In this document: piece by piece, positions 11,625 to 23,600 of the stretch
How positions within the stretch are numbered: position 1 is the stretch's first letter
Layout: every line of letters begins with the position of its first letter
NCBI RefSeq assembly: GCF_029962835.1
Contig: NC_080591.1
Coordinates: 40,617,501-40,681,500, forward strand
DNA length: 64,000 nucleotides
Source of the DNA: Magnolia sinica
Lineage: Eukaryota; Streptophyta; Magnoliopsida; Magnoliales; Magnoliaceae
Direction of reading: 5' to 3'
Notes under the pieces: generated by a model
Told to the model about the DNA's origin: nothing
Seen by the model: the letters and a program-made list of their open reading frames with translations, nothing else
The model's database searches: none
Position numbers and translations under genes: made by a program

Positions 11625-14600
11625 CTGCAAATCCCAATGGCAAGAAGCTCCCTCAAGAACAAAGATAGGGGTGATAATGTTATTGATTTCCTCAAATGAA
11701 AGAAATGGTTGAAGAGGGTATGCATATTACCGCAAAAATTCAGGGAAGAAGGTGGAGAAGGCAAACTCATCACTTGGGTCTCGCTTGAGGTTTGTTTCAG
11801 GTTTCCTTTGGAGATAGCGCAGGTAAATCCAACTCATGTAGATGCCAAATATTAAAGTTGGAAGGTAAGATGCCGATTCTGTTATAAAGAAGCTTACAGC
11901 TATTGATACCAAAACAACAAGGGATGGAATCCACTGCTGAAGATCCGAAAGGTACAAAGAAGATGGTGTCAGCCAAATTCCTGGGAGATGCAAGTACACT
12001 TAAAATCAAAGCAAAAGAAAAAGAGAAATGATCCAGTGCTCCCAGTTGCATTGATTTACTTGGACAGTCCAATCGATTGACCTGAACTTTCCATCAAGTC
12101 CAGAAAACACTTTGTGGGCTACCATGCAAAAATTGCACCGATTATATGGTCCAGTCCAACATTGATCTGGCTTTTTCTATAGCATCCTTTTTTCCAATCC
12201 ATGGATGAGATGGTTATGATTGCCTAAAAAACATGATTCTTTAAAATCATAAGCAATTCATGATGGGACCTAACAAATAGATGATCAAATTGTTTGTGTA
12301 AATGGTCTTGACAGTCCTTATTAAAGGCCATTGATCAAATAGTCAATATTTTTCAGATCAGGGTGATGTTTAGATGTCAGCCCATGAAAAGTGTGCTGGA
12401 CCTAGTGAACAGAATGGATCGATGGACTGGACTGTCAAGTGTCCCAATGCAACTAGGAGCACTGGAAGTTGGATAAAACATTGCCTCTATCACACCTTCA
12501 CTTTAATCTTCAATACACCCAGCTCATGATCAGGAATAAGTTGCTTAATGCCAACCAGGAACCCCAAAAGGACCCCATTGAAGCCAGAAAGAGGTGTATA
12601 ACTGCCAAAACAGAAGCAAAAATAACAACGCTGGAAGTTAATAATCCTTCTTAGAGAAGGTATGGATGTTAGCATGGGAATACTTACAGGAAGCTTTCCT
12701 GCCTCGTTATGTAGTACACTGTTATAGCGGTGATAAAGATGCAAACCAAGTTAAAAAGTTAACAACAACATTAAACTTCAAGAACTCCCTGGGACCCCAT
12801 ATTGGCTCTAGCAACTTCCCAACAAAAAGAAGACCAACAATGCTAACAATGACCTGCAAAACAGGTTCACTATCAAAACTTGCTACTTGGAAAGCCATGG
12901 TAGTTATCACAATTGTATGTGGCCAATATAATCAATAGAGCCATTGTACGTCAGTCAAGACTTGCAACAATTATATCTATGTGGCGAACCAACAACTTAA
13001 TGGTCGTGAACAAGGACGGCTACGGCTGATAAATAGCACATTAAATATTATAAGAAAATAATTGCATATACACAGAGCCACAAACAAACAATGTCTAAAA
13101 ACTCTTCCTCCTTCCCACAAACAAACATTGTCCTCCCCAATGTTCGAAATATCGGTATCGTGTAATGTATCGCAACCTTGGGATATAGATATGTATCAGT
13201 TATCGCAGGGGATATATTGTTTGTATTGCATAATTTATCACACTTTTTCGGAAACATGGGGAAACATTGGGAAAATGGTTGAATTTTTCAATGAAACTTG
13301 AGAGTTTATTAAAAAAGACCTTAATACACACTTTTAAATTATAAAATCTCAAAAAAAGAAGTACACATGATAGGTTTCTTTTGTATAGGGTCGTCCTAAG
13401 CTATGCATTATCTGATTGAACTAAGGCAACCATATTCAAATATGATGCATAACATTTATAAATGGATCAAGAAATGCATGAAAACACAACCAATGTATTT
13501 AATAGCAAAAGATATAAAAAGAAATTAATATTTTAATATTTTTTCAGGTGGATCATAATACAGGAAATAGTGGTAATCAACCATTACAAACTTTTCATGG
13601 GCCACAAAAGCTTTGGATCAAGCTGATATTTGTGTGGTCTCTTCATCCGGGTCTTTGTGACCTTACCAATAGGTTGGATGGCGAATAAAAATTCCGATGG
13701 ACCCCATGAAGTTTTAATGGTGGGGATTCAATCACTACTGTTAATAGTGTTGTGGTCCACCTAAGACCTGGACCTGCTTCATTTTTGAGCAGGATCCTGC
13801 CCAAAAATGAACTTTAAAAATGGATGGACGGTGTGCATGTAAGGGACATGCATTATGGTGGGCCCCATAATTAGGGATCCACCAAAACAAGGACACCAAT
13901 TGCCTGGATTTCCTAGCAAGGTGGCTACTGACAGTGCTCTGTGCGCCCCACCATGATGTACATGCCCTATCCATGCCATCCATCCATTTTTACAGACTAT
14001 TTAATGGCATGAGCTTAAAAATGGGGCAGATCCAAATCTCATTTGGACCACACCATAAGAAAGAGTGGTGATTGAACACTCACCATTAAAAACTTCTTAG
14101 GGCCACGAAAGTTTTGGATTAAGCTGATATTTGTGTTTTCCGTTCATCCAAGTGTGCGTGACCTAATCAACAGGTTGGATGACAAATAAACATCACAGTG
14201 AGACCTAGGAAGTTTTTAATGGTGGGCAATCGCCACTATTTATTGTGATGTAGTCCACTTGAGATTTGGATCTCCCTCATTTCTGAGCTCATGCTATATA
14301 CTGATCTAGAAAAATAGATGGACGGCTTGGATAAAACACATATATCATGCTGGGCCCACATAGCACTACACAATCAGCATCCCCAAAATAGGGTTACGAA
14401 TTAGGTACCCGGGTAACAACTTAGTGGGTGTTACCTCTACCTTGGGGCCCACCTTGATGATGTGTTGTACCTTGATGATGTGTTGTATATCAACGTCGTC
14501 CATCCATTTTTTTTCAGCCCATTTTAGGATAGGATACCAAAAATTTTGCGGATCCAAATCTCAGGTGGACCACACCACAAGAAACGATAGTGATTGAGTG

Positions 14601-17600
14601 CCTCAACATTAAAAAATCCAAAGGGCCCTTCGTAAGGTTTTTGTAATGTTTATTTGCAATCCAACCTATTGATAATGTCAAGAAGATCTAGATGAATGGA
14701 AAATAGAAATATCATATTGATTCAAAACTTTTATGGCCCAGAAAGGTTTCAACGGTAGGAATTTCTTTCCCCAATTTTCCCTCGCGTATGGCCCACTTGA
14801 CTCTTAGATGTGTCTCAATTTTGACCACATGTACTAAAATGATCATGAAAAACAGATGGATGGGGTGGATTCATCACAAAAATCAGTGGGCCCCGCATAG
14901 GTTGGTATGGTCCATCAAAGGACGGGGTTCCAAAAATTATGCAGATCCAAATCACCGTTTCTAGTGGTATGGTCCATCTGAGATTTGGATCTTCTTAGGG
15001 TTTGGTATCACGTCCTAAAACAAGATTGAAAAATAGATGGATGGCATAGATATATTTAAAAAAATACATCAAGGTGGGCCCCACACGGTTAGGGTAACAC
15101 CCACTAAGTTGTTCCTGGGGTAACAACTAATCCACTCTCAGTCCGCGCTACACAACGAAAGAGCGATGTGAGTGGGACCCTGACTGTGGGCCCCACCATG
15201 ATGTATGTGTTGTATCCACACCATCCATCCATTTGGAGAGATCATTTTGGGGCATCGGCTAAAGAATGAGGCCGATTCAAAGCTCAAGTGGACCCTACCA
15301 CATGAAACAACGTGTATAATGACACCCACCATTGAAACTTTAAACGTTCCCAGGGCCCCATCATAATGTTTATTTGTGATCCAACCTGTTCATAAGTCCA
15401 AGGAGATATGGACTAAGGGAAACCACAAATATTAGTGTGATCGAAAACTTATGTGGCCCTCAAGAAGTTTTCCTATAGTAAGCATTCAATCCCCACTATT
15501 TTTTGTGATGTGGTCCACTTGATCTTTGGATTTGCCTCATTCTTTGTCTCATGACCTAAATGAATATGTACAAATGTATGGATGAAATGGATATAAAATA
15601 TATAATTCAAGGTGGGCCCCACTGCAAGGGATGCATCGTCCTAAATACACTGGAGATGCATTGAATCCACTCCTTAGGTAAGGAGAGAGTCGACGAAACC
15701 CTCCCGGCTTGTTTTCTTCTCCGTAGGCTCCGGAAGGTGCTGCGATTTTGAATCGGTTCGAAAGCCCCAAAAATCTCGCTCAAATTCCATAAAATTTTGA
15801 AATCCCTACCAAAATCTGCAAAACCTTGGCGGGAATCTAGATTTTTCAGAGAATTTCTCTTCAGAAAGGAAAAAAAATTGGTATGGAACCCTTTTTTTGC
15901 CTAATCTAGTGCACTCGACGTTTAGCCCACTAAATTCGGTCGAAGGCAACGACCTGATACAGATCTTTAGGTTATATATATATATATATATATATATATG
16001 GAAAGTGACCGTACTCGCCTCAAAGTTCGGGTCAATTACCTAGAAAGCTACAACATTCCATACATCCCAAGAGTGGCCTTTTGACAAGCTTCCGAAAATT
16101 ACTTGGACCAAAATGCCATTGTCCTTGTTTCAGTAGTTATACAATTTTCTAGGGAATAAGAAGTTACGTCGTATTTAATGCCAAGAAAGTGATGCGTATG
16201 GAACCCTTTTTTTGCGCGTGGGCAAGGACCAAACTCGTGGGGCCCACATTGATGTATGTGCATAATCCATACCGCCCATCCTTTTTACCATGTCATTTTA
16301 GGGCCAGGGCCCAAATATCAGCCTGATCCTGTGCTCGTGTGGGCCACATGATAGAAAATAATGGTGACAGTGGCACCCACTCTTGAAACTTTCTAGGTTC
16401 ACTGTGATGTTTGTTAGAAGTGGACATTTCCCAAGTTAGGACTTTTTGGGCCCACGATGAGTTGGTCAACAAGATAGATGGATCAGATCACCCCATTGTG
16501 GGCCTTAGGTTATGGTACTAATGGCTATCCTTTCATTTGGTAGTAAAGGAAGTGAACATGTAACAACCGCAACCCATATCACATGAGAACCATGACCCAT
16601 ATAAATGATAACTACGACCCACGACAACCACAATCCATATAACATGACAACCATGACCCATATAACATGACAACCACAACCCATGACAACTACGACCTTT
16701 ACCATTACACCCATGACCTATATAACATGACAACCACGACCATGACAACTATGACCCATATAACATAACAACAACGACCCATATAAAATGACACCCACGA
16801 CCCATATAACTTGACAACCATGACCCATATAACATGACAACCTCGACCCTTACTACATGACACCCATGATCCATTCGAAGGGTCGTGGTTCCCATGCACA
16901 ATGAATCGTGGTTTTTATCCACAAAGGGTTGTGGTTGACAACAACGATCCATAGTGATGCGAACCACGACCCTTCGAATGGATCGTGGTTGTCATCCATT
17001 TGTTTATTTTTAAATAATAAGAGTCGAGGCCCACCATGGGGTGATATGTTCCATCCACCTTGTCAGTCAGCTCGCCGTGGGCCCAAAAAGTCTTGACTTG
17101 GGCAGTATTTACTTCTGACAAGCATCACAGTGAGCTTGAAAAGTTTCTACAATCACCATTATTTTCTATTTTCTAGCCCACATGAGCGCTGGATCAGGCT
17201 GATATTTGGGCCTTACCCCTAAAATGACACAACAAAAAGGATGGGCGGCATGGATTATACATATACATCAATGTGGCCCCATATGGGTCATGCTTTGCAT
17301 GGGTCATAGTTGTCATGTTATATGGTTCGTAGTTGTTATGTTGTATGGATCATGGTTTTCAACGTGTTCACTTCCTTTACTACCTAGCCATTAAAATCCT
17401 CCTAAGGCCCTCCGTATTGTTTACTTGACATCCAATCTGTTGATTAGGTCATACAAACACAGATGAAGAGAAAAAACAAAGATCAGCTTGATCCAAAACT
17501 TTTATGGCCCCCAAAAAGTTTTTAATGGTCTACGATGCTCATTCAACACTGTTTCCTGTAATGTGGTCCACTTGAAATGTGGTCCACTTGAGATTGGGAT

Positions 17601-20600
17601 GTACCTCATTTTTGGTCTCATACCATAAAATGATCTGGAAAAATATATGGACGGCATGGATGAAACACATACATGGTGGTGGGGCCCACAGACCACCGAG
17701 CGTTGAATGGGTTGGTGGTCCATTTGCCCGTTTGGGGCTAGAGACAGGCGGTGGTAGGACGCAATCTGGGTCTGTCCTGGAGATGGATGCAGGTTGGGTG
17801 GAAGCGAATTGGCCGGTGTACCTCATACCTGCTATATAGCTGCTGTATTGACGTCAACAAGTTTTGTGAGTCCCATCATGAGGTATGTGTTATATCCAAA
17901 CCATTTATTCATTTGGCGAGCTCGTTTTAAGGACTTAGATGAAAAATAAGACAGATCTAACTATCTAGTGAACCACACAGCAAAAAGCAGTGGGGGATTG
18001 AATGTCTACCATTGGAACCTTTTTGGGGTCACAGAAGTCTTGGATCAATATGAAATTTGTTTTTCATCTTTATTCAGGTATTTGTGACCTTATGAACAGA
18101 TTGGATTGAAAATAAACGTTATGGTGGGCCCTACGAATTGTTTAACGATGAAAATCATTATCTCTGCTATTATTTGTGGTGTGGTCCATATGATCTTTGG
18201 ATATGATTCATTTTTTAGATAATGCTCTAAAATGATCTCTAAAAATAGATAAACGGTGTAGATATAATAAATACATCACTGTGGGGCCCATGTAATCGTT
18301 CGTACAACTCGGAGCTGGAGGAGCATACCTACAACAGCTATATAGCTGGCGTGTGGTACACGGATGCGGATTGTGTCCTACCCCACCCGAACGGTAATCC
18401 GTCCAGGCAAGGCTCTATGGGGCCCACTATATAGATGTGGGTGAAGTGAAAAAACAAATATTAGCTTAATCCGAAACTTCTCCAGCTCCCAAGAAGTTTT
18501 TAATGGTGGACATTAAATCCCCACTTTGTGGTCCACTTAAGCCCTGTACCTTGCTCAGTGTTTAGCTCATACCTTAAAATGGTCTGAGAAAAGCGATTAA
18601 TGGCTTGGATAAAACACTTACATCACGGTGGGCCCCACAGCCATCTGGCGGGGGTAGGACGCAATCCGCGTCCGTGGTACATCAGCCAATCCACTTCCGC
18701 GTCCATCCAGGACTCAAAAGCTATATAGCTGTTGTACTGACGTTAGCAAGTTCTGTGGGTCCCATCATGAGGGATGTGTTATATCCAAATCGTACATCCA
18801 TTTGGTGAGCTCGTCCAAAGGCTTGAGACTAAAAATAAGACAGATCTAAAGATAAAGTGGACCACACTGTAAAAAGCAGCGGGGGATCTAACGTCTACCA
18901 TTGAAACCCTTTTGGGGGTCACAAAAGTTTTGGATCAACATGAAATTTGTTTTTCCTCTTCATACAGGTGTTTGTGACCTTATAAACAAATTGGATGGAA
19001 AATAACAGGACCCACGATCCTTATAACATCACAACATCGACCCTTATCACGTTACAACTACGAACTATACACATCACGTAAAAACCACGACCCCTATAAT
19101 ATAACAACTACGACCCATATAACATGACAACCACGACCTATATAACATGACAACCACGACCCATATAACATAATAATTATGACCTGTGACAACCACGACC
19201 CGGATGACAACCACGACCCATATAACTTCACAACCACGACCCATATAATATGACAACCACGACCCTTGTTACATGACAACCACAATCCATTTGAAGGGTT
19301 GTGGTTCACATGCACAATGGATCGTAGTTTTCATCCACAAAAGGTCGTGGTTGATATTTGACTCTACCCCTAAAATGACACAACAAAAAGGATGGGCGGC
19401 ATGGATTATTCACATACATCAATATGGGCCCATTTGGGTCGTGATTTGCATGGGTCGTAGTTGCCATGTTATATGGGTTGTGGTTGTCATGTTGCATGGT
19501 CTGTGATTTGCAACGTATTCACTTCCTTTTCTACTAAACCATTGGTACCATAGCTTAAGGCCCACAATGGGGTGATCTGATCCATCCACCTTGTCGGCTA
19601 CCTATATAACATGATAACCACGACTAATATAACATTATAACTACGACCCATGACAACCACGACCCATATAACAGGACAATTGCAATCCATACAACGGCGA
19701 ACCATATAACAAAACAACTGTGAACCATATAACAGGACAACTACCACCCGTACAACTACGACCCTTACTGTAAGACCCATATCTTAGACCATACCGTTCC
19801 ATAGGCTTTTGCGGTCCTCCTGGTCGAATTCCGACAACCCGCGATCTATTATCGGTGTTTATGCGTGATCCTGAGTCGTGTCCCGTATATTAAAGTCGGC
19901 TCGACTCGAAACTTGTATCCTTGCGACTGCGCTATCACCGCGGTTTCGATACCGCGTCTTGTACGCTGAAGCGATACTTGGGCCAGAAGATGTGGGCCTG
20001 CGTTCAGTTTGAGGAAAATGTCATACATTGCAAATTTCAAGAGAATATGTCCCATCAAATATCAAGTATACACCCCATCACTCCCATCACTCACACCCAT
20101 TCTCAAGTACCATACCTATCCCCAAAAGTCAACTTTCCATCACTTCACCCATCCCTCTCCCCATCACTCAATCACTCACATCACCTCTCTCTCTCTCTCT
20201 CATCTCTCTCTCATTTTTCTCCCAAGCTCCATGAGAGTAATCCAACACCCACCCCCATGAGAGAAAGCTTGGTGTGGCCCACCTTCCTACCTCCCATCCC
20301 CACCATCCAAAGTCCATCTCGATCGTTGAATCACACCCCTTGGAACTTTAGATCGCATTGGCGGAAGAAGGAAGAGGAGATCAAAGGTGGGTGTTCATCA
20401 TCTCGATCTTGATGATTTGAGGGCCCGCATATGGTGGGACCCATCTTGATGTACACATGGTATAGGGAGGGCCCATAGTGGCGGGGTCCCTCCCCTTCTC
20501 ACGTCTCTCTAACTCTCTCTCTTTATATATATATATATATATATATATTATTTTCCTTGTGTGATGGACCACCTTGATGGATGGTGCTGTGGACCCCACC

Positions 20601-23600
20601 TATGATGTATGTATTTTATCCACCCTGCTGCCCGTCCGTTGGACAGGCCCTGGATGAAGGCAGACACAAATTTCAAATTGATTCAATCAGGTGGGCCACG
20701 CTGACATGGACCCCACCTGATATATATATGTTTCATCCATGTTGTCCACCGTCCAGTAAGGGACAGTGAAGCCCACTTAATATATGTGTTGTATATTCAC
20801 CGCCCAGCAGCAGGTGCTGCTGGAGGGAGAAAGGGGAATATCAGCTTGATCCAAAAAAAATTGGTGGGCCACTCATGTGGACCCTACCTTGATGTATGTA
20901 TCTGATCCAAACCGTCCATCCAATTTCTTAGCTCATTTTAGGCGTTGAGCTGAAAAATGGAACCAATCCAAATCTCTGGTAGGCCATACCATCAAAAATA
21001 TTATTTTAATAGTGATAAACTGTTAGGGCCTGCTGCGATGTTTCTGTGCTTCAAAATATATTGTATATTGGGCTTGTTAGGCCTGTCTCGAGCTCGGGAA
21101 TCCAACGGATGGACTGGATCCTCTTGACGTGGACCCCACCTAGGAAAAACTGCAAGAAAATAAAAAAAAGTGAATAAATAAATAAAAATTCACAGCAGAC
21201 GCTACTCCTGCTACCGTCCAAAGGACACTGTAGCAGCGTCCTGCTGCTTGACGTAAAGGTAGGGACCGTGGGTCCTAGCCGCAGGCCCCACCGTGATGTA
21301 TGTTGAACATTAATACCGTGTATTTGATGGGGCCCCTTTAAATTGTGGAGCACCCCAAAAATCAGCCGTACACAGCCCAGGTGGTCCACATTATAGGAAA
21401 CAGTGGTGGATTGAACGTCTACCATTGAAGCTTCTTTGGGTCCCAGAAGTTTTAGATAAATATGAAATTTATTTATTTTTCTTTATTTAGGTCTATGTGA
21501 CCTTATCAACAGATTGGATGGAAAATAAACATTATGGTGGGCCCCACCTTGCTGGAAACGGATTGGCTGGAGTACCCTCATCAGCTATATTGTTGACTAT
21601 ATTGACGTCAACAGGGTTGTGGGCCCTATCATGAGGTATGCATGATATACCAACCATCCGTCCAATTGCTGGATGGTGGGACCCACTCTGCACATGTGAA
21701 ACCTCCACCGTCCAGCTGAGACGTGGATGTCCCACCATGATGCATGTAAAGTATATCTAGACCGTCCATCCAATTTTCCATATCATTGTAGGCCATGGGC
21801 CTGGAAATGAGACGGATCCAAATCTCAATTGATCCACACTACAGGAAGCAGTGGGGCTGGCGTCCCTAATTGCAATCTTTTGGGCCCATTGTGATGTTGT
21901 GAGAAAGCCCAGCTATGGGGCGATGAGACCCACTATGAGGCTTATTTATGATTCCATCCACGCCATCCAAATCATGGGACCGGCCATGATGTAAGTGTTT
22001 CATCCACGTCATCCGTTGCCGGGACGGTGGGCTCCACATTGATTTATTTGAGGCCCACATGATGCGGCCCGATTTTACCTATTTGAGGCCCATATGATGC
22101 GGCCTGATTTGATGTATTTTAGACCCACATGGGTAAACAATAAAACCTTGGTTTGCAGAATCCTTCTGACTAAATGCAGCTCCCGCTTCAGATGGTGCTT
22201 TGGACTCTTGCTCCCACACCCGCTTCCTACCTATTTAACTTGTTTACATTTCGAAACAGACGCTTCCTTGTTTCCATACCTGAATGTTTTGCCACGTCAC
22301 TTTACACTTCATGCAACTATAGTTTAACCTAAAGCCAAGATAACTTGCTTCATTAACGATACATCCTAAAGCCTGCAGAAGAGGCCCCACATTCTGATCC
22401 CATCTAATAGCATTAGTTGAATCCCCTTCTACGATAACCTGCCAAATGCAAAACTGGTTGCGAATCCTACGAGCTTCCACACACCCAACTAAAAAAAAAA
22501 AAAATCCTAATTACCTGAGGGACTCAGATTCCAGAAAGAAGCCCCGTTGAAATTAAGCTTCCATGCACCTTCCACCTTTGCAGCCATCCGTCAAAAGACT
22601 TTTTGGCTGGTTTACCGATCACCACAGACTTTCAACCCGTGCAAAGATCTGACGCTGATATGCCTCTAAATACTAGTGGCTCAGGGCCTAAATAGTGATG
22701 CTATTTTTCATCTTTTCAAACAGCTCCTGCACCGGATTGGTTTCTTCCTTAAAAATTCTCTTGTTTCCATTCCAATTTTCCCCACATAATGAAAATGAGA
22801 GCAACTGCCAAAGAATCTTCCCTCTTGTTTTGAATGGCATTTGCCAAACTTTCAAATATCTCCCCAGGTTTTCCCTGATCAGCCAAGCTACTCCAAATAT
22901 ATCAAAAAAGTCACACCAGTGTATAGGCAGCCGGGCACTGGATGAAAAGGCAGTTTCATAAGCTCCAGGAACTGCAATGCCTCATTATCCCATAGATTCC
23001 TCCTGAAAGTGATGCTCCAAACCAAATTTTCCTCAATGTAGTCATCGTATTCTATCACAGTCACATTCCTGGTAGATACCACCCTGTATAATTGTGGGAA
23101 AGTGACAGCCAGTGGGACTTTAGCTGATCCATTCATCCTCCCCCCCCCCCCCCCCCCCTGTTGACTTTGAAGCTGGTTCCCATTTGTGATGTATGACCCC
23201 AGAGTTTCAATGCATACCCCATACTACTGATGTTTTTCCACAAGTCCGATCCCAATGCCACACTTCGTTACACCTGGAATCCCATTGGAGGATCCTATCT
23301 TTTCAAGAATGACACTTCTACACAAGGTTGACTTTTCTGCTTCATGTCTCCACCACTGTTTACACAGAAAGTTCCAATACCTTTCTCTTATACAACCCAA
23401 GCTTAGGCCTCCTTCGGTCTTAGACTTCTAAACTTCCAACTGACTGGGTGGAATTTCTACTTCTAACTCCCTTCGCACAAGAAATCCCACTGAATTTTCT
23501 TAAATTTCCATGCCACTAACACTGGAATCTTAAACAGGGACATAATACACTGGCAGATATGACAGCACTTATTTGATAAGGTAATGCGACCATTGAAGCG

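Noticed and set aside
16505..16967. Several minus-strand ORFs rich in VVVMLYGSW/HVIWV repeats
   Set aside because: They are translations of the 23-bp minisatellite. The same happens at 19074-19315 and 19598-19780.
16557..19775. CRISPR-like alternation of repeats
   Set aside because: Units are imperfect, adjacent and without spacers, in a plant genome; minisatellite.
19921..20412. 163-residue ORF, the longest in its region
   Set aside because: It crosses an LTR fragment into a CT-rich tract. Composition is low-complexity Ser/His/Pro and nothing matches a family.
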